Part shown: positions 1-12,580 of the stretch, in pieces
Position numbering within the stretch: position 1 is the first letter of the stretch
Layout: the number at the start of each line of letters is the position of its first letter
Source: Lucinisca nassula
Lineage: Eukaryota; Mollusca; Bivalvia; Lucinida; Lucinidae
Direction of reading: 5' to 3'
DNA length: 64,000 nt
NCBI GenBank assembly: GCA_963580285.1
Contig: OY757010.1
Coordinates: forward strand, 60,596,406-60,660,405
The notes under the pieces: generated by a model
What the model was told of the DNA's origin: nothing
The model's database searches: none
Seen by the model: the letters and a program-made list of their open reading frames with translations, nothing else
Program-made: the position numbers and the translations under genes

Positions 1-50
1 GGTTCTAGCTTTACGTAATAACGCCAAATTAGGTCATTACCTGCGTCCGT

Positions 51-307
51 ATTTTTTTATTTTATTTTTTTTTTTTTTTTTTTTTGGTTTTGGTTTTACG
101 GCCCTTTCAAGATTATTTCACCCGTATCGAGCGATCGTTAATCAGAGATGGGCGAAAACCAGAGTACCCGGAGAAAAACTACCTTACCTTCCGTTGCAGA
201 ACTTGGCGTCTCACATATGACCCGAGCGAGACTCGAACCACAGCGGTGAGAGACCTAATGATCAAGAGTCAGCACTCTTAACCACTAGGCCACGGAGGCC
301 CGTTACC
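51..307 (-). mobile_element. tRNA-headed SINE (family SINE-1), near full length
   Basis: Read on the minus strand, this begins with a tRNA-Leu/Ser-like head: an A-box-like TGGCCTAGTGGTTAAGAG near 280-297 and a B-box-like GGTTCGAGTC near 229-239. A unique body follows, ending in GGGCCGTAAAACC and a long A tail (the T run at about 52-85 on the plus strand). Three partial copies lie elsewhere (11244-11409, 46306-46456, 46749-46887), which shows a dispersed family. Such SINEs are transcribed by RNA polymerase III and copied by LINE enzymes. No coding function is expected; the short ORF across it is incidental. Confidence 0.82.
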
Positions 308-1120
308 GTCGGTATCATCATTTTCCACATTAATCTGGTACTTTTGAGTAACAAGTTCCGGAGCCGATGCTACACGCTATGTCAATTTCGTTCGTTGCAT
401 CGACTTTGCTGCGTCAGCGTCAATGCATCGTTGTTCAGACGTTGTATGTCTGTTGACTTGGACGTTGTTTAGACGTTGTATGTCTGTTGACATGGAGTTA
501 TCTGCACTTTACATTTATATACACTTGATTATTGCTGGCCAAAATATCTCGTATGATAATCATCGGCCTCAGTACCTCGGTCGGATGAACGTCTGACTGG
601 TGATCAGAAAGGCGCGTGTTCGGTACCTGCCGGGTCGGCAACATTCTTTCGTGGAGATAGATCATGAAATATTTTCCACGGCCATTCTCTACCACTGGGC
701 ATCCGCTGATTCAAGAAGGGCAGTTGTCAGTGGCGAAAGAGTGTGTACTGTACTGGTTAACTGCTGATGCCTCGGTCACAAATTCGGCGTACCCCGGCCG
801 AGCTATACTATACGTTGTGGTCGGCCGAGCAGTCCAAGCCGAAAAATGGGTGTCTGGCTCGGTTTTGGCAAAAAGTATGCCGTGTGGGGCCTAGAGAGAC
901 ATCCGCCGGGAATCGGGCGGTGTCAGCCTAAGTTTTGCGGGGAAGCATCGGCGTATACGCCGGGCGGAAATAGGCCGGTGCACTGCAGGTTACCGACCGT
1001 ATACCCGGCGATTGTTACTAGTCCCCGAGCATCGGTCGATGTTCCGCAGATGTCCGCCCAGTTCCCGGCCGCCGGACAAGGGACGGGTTTACCCCAGCCG
1101 GGAATTGTCCAGTTGTTCAG

Positions 1121-1130
1121 GGGTATATAA
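1121..1130 (+). promoter_or_regulatory. TATA-box-like promoter candidate
   Basis: The word GTATATAAAC sits about 105 bp upstream of the ATG at 1234. A C/T-rich initiator-like stretch (CATCCTCTCCTGCC) lies about 10-25 bp downstream. The spacing is plausible for a polymerase II core promoter, but a single TATA word in a random sequence is weak evidence. Confidence 0.25.
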
Positions 1131-1233
1131 ACTGCATCCTCTCCTGCCTATACAACAAATGGGTCAGCTCTGTTGGTGGGTGAACATCCTTTTTCTTGAC
1201 GTCGAGGAAAACTTTCGAAGAAAAGCGGAACAA

Positions 1234-1564
1234 GATGCCTCTTATCCCACCACTGCACCTACCGTCACCCCAGGAAAGGATCCGGAGGTTACAGGAGTGG
1301 CTGCTTAGGGCTCGGCACCGTGCCAATGTGGTCTTTGCAACCTTGTGTGCGGGAGAAGAACTGCTACCGCTGATGGTGGATGAAGCAATGGATCGTTGTA
1401 CCGTCCTTTGCATGGGCAGTTATCAAACGTTTATGTACAATGCTCCCTACTGGTCTGGTAGAAACTGGCACCCATCGGAGATCGGGCCCTTATATAGTCG
1501 AGCGTCAATCAGCGATCGAGCGGCGCCAGTCGAAACCGGGATTCGTCCAGCGGATTCCGCTTGA
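1234..1564 (+). CDS. Possible small hypothetical ORF of unknown function
   Basis: An ATG at 1234 opens 109 codons. The first roughly 70 residues (MPLIPPLHLPSPQERIRRLQ onward) have a helix-like, arginine-rich composition and two cysteines. The downstream half looks like translated non-coding sequence. I recognise no family. The TATA-like word upstream is the main reason to list it. It could be the 5' part of a spliced gene, a retroelement leader ORF, or chance. Confidence 0.2.
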
Positions 1565-2273
1565 TCATCTGTCGGGCCTCGGCCGATTACTGCCCGATTA
1601 TCTGATTGGTCGGGGTCCGCTTTACGACTACCGGATGCCAGCCGATGCCATCGACATCGACGTCGGTACTAGCTCTGCTCGACTTTTATCGATGTGCCAC
1701 CGACCTAGAAGTCGGTGAGTTTTCGGGGAGAATTTTAACTACGATTTAAAATTTAACCGGGCCCCTCCCGACCACCACCGACGCCCCCAACATCCGGCGG
1801 GACGCCGACCGGACTCCAGCCCAATCTCACCCCATCGCAGTCCCCGAGTAGTCGGGCGGGGATCGAATAGTGATTTGTGACCGTGGCTTTACGTATAAGC
1901 CTGCCCAGGAAAAGTGTGGACAGGTAAACTGACCGGCTCAAAAATGACATAAAATAGTGTTGACTGGGCCGTTAGTCCAATACAAAACTAAACTGAGGTA
2001 GGGGTCTTTAACTTAATGGAAGACACCCAGTCAGCGTAGAATGTCGGTCAAGCGTCGGCCCGACGATATATACATAGAATATTTATTTTCCGTCTTATAC
2101 CGTTAACAAATAACATTAGCCCTGTATGGCTTTTACTTCTACAAAAACAGTGTAGTAGAAAAACAATCTTTTTGGTGCTGTTTGGGTAGGATAAAGATTT
2201 TCACCTTACATCCTCATTCGAAGGACCGAGCAGGTCAGGGCATTCATCTCTGCAACTAAGTTTGACAACGCTG

Positions 2274-2314
<41 letters not shown>

Positions 2315-2347
2315 GAGAGAGAGACTAATGAGCAGCATGTAGGTAAT

Positions 2348-2481
<134 letters not shown>

Positions 2482-2505
2482 GAATCATCTGAACTACGCC
2501 TACGT

Positions 2506-2553
2506 CGGGCCGACAGCGATACGACATGGCGACGTCGTATCGCTGTCGGCCCG
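2506..2553. repeat. Perfect 20-bp inverted repeat (hairpin) of a dispersed family
   Basis: The arms 2506-2525 and 2534-2553 are exact reverse complements (CGGGCCGACAGCGATACGAC) around an 8-base loop. A diverged copy sits at about 3484-3531. Single-arm or damaged relatives occur near 13381-13425 and 18170-18215. The family behaves like a small foldback/MITE core. Confidence 0.85.
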
Positions 2554-2582
2554 ATGTTGGCCCAATGTGGTGCGCTAGCCCA

Positions 2583-2645
<63 letters not shown>

Positions 2646-2677
2646 CACTGAGCAACATGTTGGACATGGCACTTTCA

Positions 2678-2975
2678 GAGCCCATAGGGGCTTGAAGAAA
2701 TATATGGGCTGCAAAATGCTTCCACGCAGAGCTAAATCCGGCCCACACACTAGTACTGGTAAACCGCTTAGACGATCTAAGCCTGTCCAGGAACCGCGGT
2801 GCGAGGCGGACCGTACACGCTAATAAACCCTATTGGTTCATTGGGCGACAGGGCTTGAGATGTCATTTCATCCAAATGTCGGGTAAAAGTCCCACAAAAT
2901 TGAAAACAACGTTTCCAAAATGATCTTATGACCTTTACAGTGTTGACGGGGACGTTAAACCTCAAATCAAACAAA
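2678..2975 (+). repeat. Dispersed repeat family A (SINE-like), plus orientation
   Basis: This copy runs from GGGGCTTGAAGAAATATATG to GACGGGGACGTTAAACCTC and ends in a CAAA-rich tail. The family is about 300 bp and recurs throughout the window in both orientations. Its 3' end ACGTTAAAC plus A-rich tail resembles that of the tRNA-headed SINEs here. I see no clear A or B box, so SINE status is inferred. Confidence 0.8.
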
Positions 2976-3153
2976 AACACTTTCAGAGAGAGAGAGAGAG
3001 AGAGGAGAGAGGGGAGAGAATGACGTCATTCACGGAGTTCTATATTTTTGTCGCGAAATTAAAAAAAAAGACCTAACTGGGATCCTCTGGCACCGTCAAA
3101 ACCTAGATACCATGCACTTAGCTACATGCGCGTCACATTCAGAGAGAGAGAGA

Positions 3154-3194
<41 letters not shown>

Positions 3195-3240
3195 GACAAT
3201 ATGTAGGCCACGATAAGAAAGCAATGAGCAACATGTAGGC

Positions 3241-3335
<95 letters not shown>

Positions 3336-3395
3336 AATGAGCAACATGAAGGCCAGAGAGAGAGAGAGAGAGAGACGAATGAGCAACATGAAGGC

Positions 3396-3462
<67 letters not shown>

Positions 3463-3685
3463 AATCGCATGAACGGTGCGTCTGACCGAGAGCGATACGA
3501 CATGGCGACGTCGTATCGCTGTCTGCCCGATGTTGACCCACTGTTTCAACATTTTAGCCATAATGAGTGAGAGAAAAAAACTTAGCAACATGTTTGCCAT
3601 AGCACTTTCAGAGAGAGAGAGAGAGAGAGAGAAGGAGAGAGAGAGAGAGAGAGAGCACTGGGGAACGTGTACGCCATGGCATGCT

Positions 3686-3751
<66 letters not shown>

Positions 3752-3784
3752 GAGGAGAGAGATGAGAGAGAGAGAATGACGGAA

Positions 3785-4157
3785 TTTCATTCCATTTTAC
3801 ACATTGGAATTCGCATAAAAAGTTTACAAGAATTTCACTATACTACGATCTACGATTTCTGTCACAACAATTGTGTGTAACGATGTTGAGATGATCCCTG
3901 CATACCTTTCTAGGTATTTACCGCATGACGTCATTATTCACGCGCGTTTGTAGTTTTGTCGCGAAATTAAAAATAGACTAACTGTGTTCGTAGCATAGTT
4001 AGGAAAACCGTCTCATAAAACTTAACCTGTGATCATAATTGTTCGCAATATTACATAAAACTCATTCATTTGTATTATTTAAACAAAAAATACCCGATAT
4101 ATGTAAAAAAAAAAAATTAAGCACTTTTTTTTCCGACAGCTCAATAATGCACCTTTA
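3785..4157. mobile_element. Partial TTAA-type MITE (right end retained)
   Basis: The right end, GCTCAATAATGCACCT followed by TTAA, matches the right terminus of the intact element at 45155-45696. The internal text around GCGAAATTAAAAATAGACTA and CATAATTGTTCGCAATATT also matches it. The left end is lost into the GA array. Another fragment lies at about 3022-3085. Confidence 0.7.
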
Positions 4158-4411
4158 ACGCACGCGTTTTCATTCTTTAGAAAAAAAAACCGTAGTCTTG
4201 TCACTCAGCACTGATGACCAACTAAATATGTAACAAAAGGCTTTTTACTTCCTTTTGGCTTTTAGTTAAAATCTTCTTGGCAAGCACATAATTTTGCATC
4301 TATTGCATTAGCTTTTCATTAATTAATCTAATCGGCTACAGCTATTACTTGCATCATTGATTGTTTAAATCATTTTAGCAAGGGAGGTAATACAGTAAAA
4401 TTCCTATATTA

Positions 4412-4492
4412 ATACCACCTTCGGGACTGTTCAAAAGTGGTCTTAAAAAGTGGTCTTTAAGACAACTTTTGAACAGTCCCAAAGGTGGTCCC
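4412..4492. repeat. Stem-loop with arms of about 30 bp inside the macrosatellite unit
   Basis: ACCACCTTCGGGACTGTTCA pairs with the reverse complement ending in TGAACAGTCCCAAAGGTGGT. The core AGTGGTCTTAAAAAGTGGTC varies among copies. The same structure appears at about 15272-15334 and 40582-40654. The last two arms are slightly better matched than this copy, which has a C-to-A change. It is likely an old foldback insertion carried with the unit. Confidence 0.8.
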
Positions 4493-5235
4493 TGGCAAGA
4501 GGGCGTTGTTTGTAGAAAACGTAACGGAAGAATAACAACACCCTTCTAAATAAACTTTCTAAAGCAGAATTAGTCAAAATTTAGGTGGTCTTAATAGCGG
4601 AATTTCAAACAACCCGGTTAAACGCCTCTGGCTTTAAAAATGATCCTGATGGCATTTTTGTTTTCTTGGTTTCACGAACCTTTCAAGATTATTTCATTTA
4701 TTTCGAGCCATTTTCGTTTAGCTGAAACTCATTTGGCAACATTTGAACACATTGCTATTCGGTCGATTGTCTCCGAGTGCAGGCCGAGCGAGATTAAACA
4801 CTTAAATTCCGTATTTTAAGCAAACAGTGTAACATAGACCATGATCAGACGTCTGACCCTTAAATTCCCGTAAAATAAGCAAACCGTGTAGACCCTGATC
4901 AGACACCAATTTATGCGGCAACTGATCTGGTTTCACACTGTTAAACAAATCCAACACATGATTCCAGTCCAGACTCTGAAGACCCCTCTAACCCATTATA
5001 CGCAACACTCTGGGGGGAATAACGCGCGGCTATATTTTCTATTAATAACCGCCACCTTGATTACTGAGGACCACGTCTATCTCCTTTTCCACGCAGGCAG
5101 GAAATTTAGGGTTTCTCATGTGTACTGATCAATAGCTCGTCTACATAATTCAGGGTGAAGATGTTTCGTTATACTACAGCATATGCAGAATCTTCCCATT
5201 GTTAATGTTACTTTTAAAATGCATTGATACTTTTT

Positions 5236-6885
5236 ATGTCCCCGGTAGCGATAGCGGGGACATATTGTTTTTGCCCTGTCTGTTTGTTGGTTTGTTGGTT
5301 TGTACGTGGCCAACTTTAACGTTGGCCATAACTTTTGAACCGTTTGAGATAGAGCTTTCATATTTGGCCTGAAGGTTCCTTGTGACAAGACCTTGACATT
5401 CTTGAAAAAAAATTACCTATGACCTTGATCTTGACCTTTCACCAACTTAAAAGAAAAAAAAATAACATTGGCCATAACTTTTGAACCATTGAGATACAGC
5501 CTTCATCTTTAGCATGTATATTCCTTGTGACAAAAGATTTACATTCATGCAAAAAAATTGACCTGTGATCGTGACCTTTGACATACTTAAAATAAAAAAT
5601 AGCATTTTGGTCATAACTTTTGAACAGCCATAACCTTTGAACCGTTTGAGATAGAGCTTTCATATTTGGCCTGAAGGTTTCTTGTGACAAGACCTTCACA
5701 TTCATGCAAAAAACAAATGCCATTGGCCTTGACCTTTGAACTACTTAAAAGAAAAGAATAACATTGGCCATAACTTTTGCACCACTTGAGATACAGCCTT
5801 CATATTTAGCATGTATATTCCTTGTGACAAAAGCTTTACATTCATGCAAAAAAATTTGACCTGTGACCTTGACCTTTGACCTACTAAAAATAAAAAATTG
5901 CATTTTGGTCATAACTTTTGAACGGTTTGAGGTAGAGCCTTCATATTTTGCATGTAGGTTCCTTGTGACAAGCGTTTTACATCCACACAAAAACTTTGAC
6001 CTGTGATATTGACCTTTGACCTACATAAAAGAAAAAGTTAACATTGGTCATAACCTTTGAACCGTTTGAGATACACCCTTCATATTTAGCATGTATGTTC
6101 CTTGTGACAAAAGCTTTACATTCATACAAAAATTTTGACCTGTGACCTTGACCTTGACCTTTGACCTACTTTAAATAAAAAATAAGATTTTGGTCATAAC
6201 TTTTGAACGGTTTGAGATAGAGCCTTCATATTTTGTATGTATGTTCCTTGTGACAAGCGCTTTACATTCACACAAAACATTGACATGTGACCTTGACCTT
6301 TGACCTTCATAAAAGAAAAAGTTAACATTGGTCATAATTTTTAACCGTTTGAGATAGAGCCTTCATATTTAGCATGTAGGTTCCTTGTGACAAGAGCTTA
6401 ACATTCATGCAAAAATTTTGACCTGTGACCTTGACGTTTGACCTACTTAAAAATAAACATGTTTGATCAAACTTTCGAACCGTTTGGGATAGCGATTTCA
6501 TATTTGGCATGTAGGTTCCCTGTGAGTAGAGTTCTTCATTCATGCAACATGTTTGGACCATGACATTGACCTTTGACCTACTTATAAAAAAATTGTTCAT
6601 AACTTTTGAACCGTTAAAGATAGAGCCTTAATATTTGGCATGTAGGTTCCTTGTGACAAGAGCTTTACATTCATGCAATGTTTTACCTGTGACCTTGACC
6701 TACTTTAAAGAAAAAATATTATTGTTCATAACTTTTGAACCGTTTAAGATAGAGCTTTCATATTTGGCATGTAAGTTTCTTGTGTCAAGGGCTTACCACA
6801 CAAACAAAAATCTTGAACTGTGAGCAACTTTGAATAAAAAATTACCATGCCCGGGGACATGTTCGTGTTTCACAAACACATCTTG
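5236..6885 (+). mobile_element. Helentron/pearl-like non-autonomous element with ~142-bp tandem core
   Basis: The left end, ATGTCCCCGGTAGCGATAGC, has an inverted counterpart near the right end (GCCCGGGGACAT). The right end closes with a hairpin (GTGTTTCACAAACAC) followed by ATCTTG and a T run. Between them lie about ten diverged units containing GTGACCTTGACCTTTGACC and CATAACTTTTGAACCGTTTG, spaced roughly 140-146 bp. Sub-terminal inverted repeats, a 3' hairpin with CTTG and a tandem core are the known layout of Helentron-related HINE/pearl elements. No Rep/helicase ORF is present, so it would need an enzyme in trans. Confidence 0.68.
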
Positions 6886-7502
6886 TTTTTTTTTTTTTTT
6901 TTTTTTTTTTTGTTTTGTTTTTTTTCTGGCACCTGTACACAATTTTCGAGCTAACATAATCATAATTCCGCTCCCAGATGGATTAGAGAAGTCCTCAGAG
7001 AAGTGTTATACTAAACAAAACAGAGGGAGAGGTAGATTTTTAACTAAAAAAAAAAACAACCAAAAAAAAAAAAAACATTTTTTTCTTTGTATTGGAGTTT
7101 AACGGCCCAGTCAACACCAGGGGCCAGTTTCATCAAAGCATTTGCGACGTATTTTCGTCTTAAAAAGATCGTACGAAGTTTTTACGACAAAAATCCTGTT
7201 TCATCAAATGTTAAAGATCTGCGATGTTCGCAGATTTTGTCGTAATTCTGAGATGAATATTTAGACATCGCACATTGAAATTTTCGTCTTAAACTTTGGA
7301 CATATCACGACCATACGGGCAGCATAGGTTAAAGCTCTTGAGTAACATTGTAAAAATGGTGGTACGTAATATACCATTTCCCTTACCTTCCCAGATCACG
7401 CCCATTAGTTATCTAAGCCCATGCAATGAAGACCCTCGAAACTGACCCCTTTGTTATAATCTTTAGTTTGGGTTTGGGGTGGGGATTTTCTTAGTTGTTT
7501 TT

Positions 7503-9881
7503 AGCTCACCAGAGCCGAAGGCTCCGGGGGAGCTTATAGGATAGGCAGTTGTCCGTCGTCGCCTGCGTCTGCGTCTGTGTCTGCGTCGTCTGCGTCGTCT
7601 GCGTCGTCTTCGTCAACACTTTCAAACGACATCTCCTCTAAAACCACTCGGCCGATTTGGCCTAAATTTTATCTGTAGCATCCTTGGGCTAGGGGATTGA
7701 AAGTTTGTGTTTTTTATCAAAATCGGCTCATTAGTTTGGTTGCTATGGCAACTTGTAGTTTCCATAGACTTATAATGGGAAAAAATTGAAAAATGGCATT
7801 TACTGCCAAGCGTCTTAAGATATTTTGACAAAACTTTCATAGAAATGTTCCATAGGCAATCTACTATCTGCCATATGAGTTTAGGCCTTCTGCTCATTTT
7901 TATTGGTTGCCTTGGAAACCAAAATGCAAAAAATAGACAAAAATACTTAAAAAATCATCCCCTCAGAAACCATACGCTCTAGGAGGCTGAGACTTTATGA
8001 AAATATTCACCATATTTGTCTTTACAGGTTTTGTGTTTTTTATGAAATTTGGCCTTTTAGTTTTGTTGCTATGGCAACTTAGAGTTTCCATTGATTTATA
8101 ATGGGGAAAACTGAAAAATGGCATTTACTGCCAAGTCATTGCAGATATTTTGACAAAACTTACATAAACCTGTTCCTTGAGTAAAAATCTCTCAGCCATA
8201 GGCTTTTATGTCAACCTGGGGGTCCCCTAGGTTGTGCCAGGGTCATGCCCTGCCCCCTCCACTTCATAAAATGCCTTGTATCTCAGAAACCTTACAGATC
8301 CCAACCCCTAAACCACATGTATTCTTGTTCCTTATGATAAGATGCATTAAGTGACATCAACCTGGGGGTCCCCGGGATGTGCCGGGGACATGCCCTTCCC
8401 CCTCTACTTCATAAAATGCCATTTATCTCAGAAACCATTCAGATCCCCACCCCTAAACTATATATATTCGTGTTCCTTATGCTAAGATGCATTAAGTGAC
8501 ACCAACCTGGGGGTCCCCCTGGATGTGCCGGGGACATGCCCCACCCCCTCCACTTCATAAAATGCCATTTATCTCAGAAACCATTGAGATCCTTACCCCT
8601 AAACCATATATAGTCTTGTTCCTTATGATAAGATGGACTCAGTGACTCCAACCTGGGGGTCCCCTGGGATGTGACGGGGCCATGCCCCACCCCATCCACT
8701 TCATAAAAGGCCCAATATCCCAGTAACCTTACAGACCCCACCCCTAAACCATATATATTCTCGTTCCTTATGATAAGTCGCATTCAGTGACACCAACTTG
8801 GGGGTCCCACCGGGATGTGCGGGGGCCATCCCCAACCCCCTCCACTTCATAAAAGGCTAAATATTCCAGAAACCTTACAGATCCCCACACCAAAACCATA
8901 TAATTTTCTTGTTCTTGACACATTCAGTGACACCAACCTAGGGGTCACCCAGGGTGCGCCCGGGCCATACTCCACCCCTCGACTTCACAAAGACCATATA
9001 TCTGAGAAACTGTTTAGAGCCCACCCCTAAACCATATATATTCTTGTTCCTTATGATAAGACGCATTCAGTGATACCAATCTGGGGGTCCCCTAGGATGT
9101 GGCAGGGCTTATGCCCACCCCTCCACTTCGTAAAAGGCCGAATATCTCAGAAACCGTTCAGATCCCCACCCCTAAACCATTTAGATCCTTGTCCCTTATG
9201 ATAAGACGCATTCAGTGATACCAATCTTAGGGTCTCCCTGGCCGCATGGGGGCTAAGCCGGACCCCTCCACTTCATAAGACTCATTCACTCACATCAACG
9301 TGGGGTCTCTATGTGCTAGGGCAACATGCTGATGCCATGGCCCACCCCTCCACTTCATAAAAGGCCATATATCTCAGACGCCATTAAGATCCCCACCTCA
9401 TAATCATATATATTATTGTTTCTTATGATTTGACACATTCAGTCACACCAACTTGGTGGTCCACAGGGGCTATTCCTCCCCTCATAATTTCATAAGAGGG
9501 CCTCATATCTTGGAAACTGTTCATATCCCAACCCCTAAACATTATATTTTCTCGGTCCTTATTATAAGACACATTCAGCGACAACAATCTCGGCTTTCCT
9601 GGGGTCTGCCAGAGCCATGCTCCAACCCCTCTGCAGCTTAAAAGGCCTTACATCTCAGGAACAGTACACATCCCAACCCCTAAACCATATATATTCTTGT
9701 GCCTTATGATAAGTTGGATTCAGTGATACCAGCCTGGGCTCTGTTGGGACCATGCCTCATCCCTCCTCCTCCTGTTTGGGAGACTTTATAATCAATAAAT
9801 TAAAACCTGAAACCATACATGGCTGCCAGTGGGCAGTGCCCGCCTGAGCTCTGGTGAGCATTGTGGCCCATGGGCCTCTTG
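7503..9881 (+). mobile_element. Helentron/pearl-like element with ~146-bp tandem core
   Basis: It opens with AGCTCACCAGAGCC and closes with GAGCTCTGGTGAGC, a 12-bp palindrome GGCCCATGGGCC and TCTTG followed by T bases. The core from about 8211 to 9740 holds about ten units beginning near ACCTGGGGGTCCCC and containing CACTTCATAAAA and CCTAAACCATATATATTC. The first units are regularly spaced at about 145-148 bp (8213, 8358, 8503, 8651, 8797). The first kilobase, with CTATGGCAACTTGTAG twice, is an older repeat pair. It is non-autonomous, and its ORFs are shadows. Confidence 0.68.
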
Positions 9882-9924
9882 TTTAGAGATTGAGGGTACT
9901 CGTTAGAAGCGCCTCTTGATAACT

Positions 9925-10115
9925 GGTTAACCGGTTAGAAGGTAAAAGCCTGCCCAAGAAAAGTGGTGCGAGTGGGACCGCTCCTTAAACCCTAGCGGTT
10001 TCTTTGGTCGGTAGGATTTATAATGTCACTTCATCTCAATGCCGGGTAAAAGCCCCACAAAATCGGGAGCAGCGTCTCCATAATGGCCTAAAATATATGT
10101 ACATTGACGGGGACT
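9925..10115 (+). repeat. Diverged family A repeat, plus orientation
   Basis: It contains CCGGGTAAAAGCCCCACAAA and ends near GACGGGGACTTAAGAAC. This is a decayed match to the 3' half of family A; the 5' half is missing. Confidence 0.6.
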
Positions 10116-11229
10116 TAAGAACCAACGCGTTTATGTAGTTTCTAACGATTACCCACAATCTGCGATTAGACTTTTGATTAAAATGAAGACTCAGTGTACC
10201 TCAAATTAACACATCAAACTAGAATTGTCAATACGACACATATGCCCCCGCCCAGGGACTATCCTCACCAAGAAAAACAGCATGTTGCCAACAAAAAAGA
10301 AAACAAAAGACAGTATTGCTCGGCTGGAAAACTGTCCTTCAGAACATCGGCGTAGGTGTGGGTAATGGCGTTTAAATATTGGAAAAAAGTGTGTATCATC
10401 ATACCAGATATGAACAAAATACATAAAAAAATAAATTACCAAATGTGACATTGACCTTGAGTTTTGATTTTTCTGCCCTTTCAAGGTTATTTCGTTTATT
10501 TCGAGCCGATCATTAATCAGATGCGGGCGATAACTAAACGGAGTAGCCGGAGAAACGACCTGTATTTTTCGTCATATCAAATACGAACTAAATCTATTAA
10601 ATGGGTTGGGAAATGTGAGTTCTTATTAAAAAACGTTGACACTAAAATTCTAAGTCCGTGACCTTGACCTTGAGGCCATGGGCATTGGCGCGATTATGCT
10701 AAAAATTAAGAGTGTGACCTTGACCTTGAGGCCATGGGCACTGGCGCGGGTATCTGAATAAAACTTGTATATCTATCATCGTACCAAATATGAACCAAAT
10801 CCATTATATGATTTTAAAAATAATTTCAACATTTAAAGTTTTCTATGTCCATAACTTGAGCTAGAGGTCATAGGGGCCAGTGATTGCTGAATAAACCTTT
10901 TGACCTATACATACCATCACCATCTCATCATATAGTCTGGAAAATATGAGCTCTTAAATTTTTAGGTTCTTCCTGGTACAATGCCTTAACCTGAGGATAC
11001 AGGATCACGTACGTACACTCCGTGCGGAAGGACGTACGTACATGGTCGTACGTTCGTATGTACGAAAACCTTGAATGTCGACGGCGTGGGGAGGGGGTCG
11101 TGGTCTTGCGTACTGTCATTTCGTCTATGTGCAGGCAATTGGATACATTGTGTATAAGCTATAGAATTTAAAAAATCATGCTGTAGTATCTATGTTGCAA
11201 ATGAACTAAATTTATTTTTCATTGAAAGG
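10116..11229. other. Non-coding DNA with a few decayed tandem-repeat units
   Basis: At about 10650-10920 two to three degraded units share GTGACCTTGACCTTGAGGCC and CAAATATGAACCAAATCC, which resembles the core of the pearl-like elements. Around 10470-10550 lies a fragment of the SINE-1-type tail (CCTTTCAAGGTTATTTCG). No gene is recognised. Confidence 0.5.
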
Positions 11230-11423
11230 CTGGACGGTTGGTTTTTGTTTTGTTTTGTTTTTGGTTTTACGACCCTTTCAAGATTATTTCACTCATATCG
11301 AGCCGATCGTTAATCAGAGGTGGGTGACAACCGGAGTACCCGGAGAAAAACCACCTGACCTTCCGTTGCAGAACTTGGCGTCTCACATGTGACCCGAGCG
11401 AGGCTCGAACTGGACGGTTGGTT
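11230..11423 (-). mobile_element. 5'-truncated SINE-1 with a 14-bp target duplication
   Basis: The SINE body (11244-11409, minus) lacks its tRNA head, stopping inside the B-box region. Both sides carry CTGGACGGTTGGTT (11230-11243 and 11410-11423), a clean target-site duplication. The A tail is at the plus-strand left. The host sequence it entered is the tail of a family A repeat. Confidence 0.82.
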
Positions 11424-11960
11424 GGTTGGTTGGTTGATTGGAGGTTTAACGTCCCTTTCAACATTGTATAGGTCATTTTGGAGACGTTGCTTCCAATTTT
11501 GTGGGACTTTTACCCGACACTGAGATGAAATGACATCTCAAGCCCCGTCGCCCAATGAAACCAATAGGGTTTATTAAACGTCACTACAGCTGGTATCTAG
11601 GAATGCGTTGCGGCCGTAAAAAATCTCCCTGCCCTCCATCATAGTGTAGTTTATATTTTCTTGTCCTTTGGGATCACTGATTCCATTGTGGAATTCTGAA
11701 AATATTTAGGGGTCACTGATGGTTCCTAATTGGCCGAAACAAGCTAGTCCGGCCCAGAAAACATGTACACTTCATATTTTCAAGTTCAGTGGTGTATTCC
11801 TTGCTTCCAAAGAATATCCCTTTTATAGAACATATTTATAAGCATGGACGGACCCACTCGCACCGCTTTGCCTTGGAAGGCTCGTGTGCGGTCGGTTTCA
11901 GCTCTGCGTGGAAGCATCATGCAGCCCATCTATTTCTTTAAGCCCCGATGGGCGGGGGTC
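11424..11960 (-). repeat. Family A repeat, interrupted, minus orientation
   Basis: It starts at GGAGGTTTAACGTCC and carries TTTTACCCGACACTGAGATG and the GCGTGGAAGCATCATGCAGC block near 11910. A roughly 250-bp insertion in the middle (about 11600-11850) shares words with 51150-51250. Confidence 0.7.
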
Positions 11961-12580
11961 GAAAGAAAGGCTCGACGGCCTGACAGACGAACAATCAATT
12001 AAAAAATATTTGCTATAGACCTGTCACCATTGCCAACAACAAACCGGAACTGAAAACTGACATACGTAAAATACGAACACTTACAGAGGCTACGTCAGGT
12101 AACGTTATATGCGGCATCCTTATTAAACAACGTCATGCATTGACGTTTTATATTAAAATCGTGCATAAACTGTGTTTTAAGTTCATACGATAAATTGAAT
12201 CTTGTATTCATGCTCTTGCATTTCTGGATTTATTAAAATGAGCGTGAAAAAGTATTAAAATACTCTGCGAAGTCTCACGTTATCTAATATTATAAACAAC
12301 TCAATAATACACGTGACGTGTACTCATGCTGAAGAACCGCCAATCCCCATCCCCATCCCCAGCTCCATCCCACCCCGCCGCCCCGCATTTATTGGCAAAC
12401 GCGCTCGTAAAAGGTTCATTATGACAACGTTAAATCACCGCTTGTCTGACGTCACGACGTCCACAAAACAGACCAACTCACCATTGTTACAGTGGCAAAT
12501 GGGTCCAGATAATAAATATCTGTATCTTACGATAATGAAATGGAAACACAAGTTTGAAACAACGTAGAATCAACGCGCCC
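11961..12580. other. No supported gene; unique-looking AT-rich DNA
   Basis: I see no repeat landmark, RNA gene or convincing ORF here. An 84-codon ORF at 12313-12567 has no family resemblance and a proline-rich, low-complexity start. Confidence 0.4.

Larger units (their letters stand above)
308..2270. other. GC-richer low-repeat DNA, no confident gene
   Basis: This is the least repetitive part of the window and is GC-richer than its surroundings. Several overlapping short ORFs of 90-120 codons exist, none with a domain I recognise. Variants of GGCCGATTACTGCCCGATTA-like words recur around 780-870, 1570-1620 and 1845, suggesting old internal duplication. It could hold an unrecognised exon or a retroelement leader. 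Confidence 0.4.
4158..7120. repeat. Macrosatellite unit of about 4.8 kb, first copy, part X
   Basis: The interval aligns by eye, in order, with 15001-17945 and in part with 40320-41620. Shared landmarks include CACTCAGCACTGATGACC, the stem-loop at 4412-4492, GCAAGAGGGCGTTGT, and GTGTAGACCCTGATCAGACA. It contains a Helentron/pearl-like block at 5236-6885. The unit continues at 13183 after a 6-kb insertion. No protein-coding gene is seen. Confidence 0.8.

Noticed and set aside
5116..7100. Clusters of minus-strand ORFs with repeated MNVKxLSQGT-like text
   Set aside because: They are shadows of the ~142-bp tandem core. The same happens at 15962-17193.
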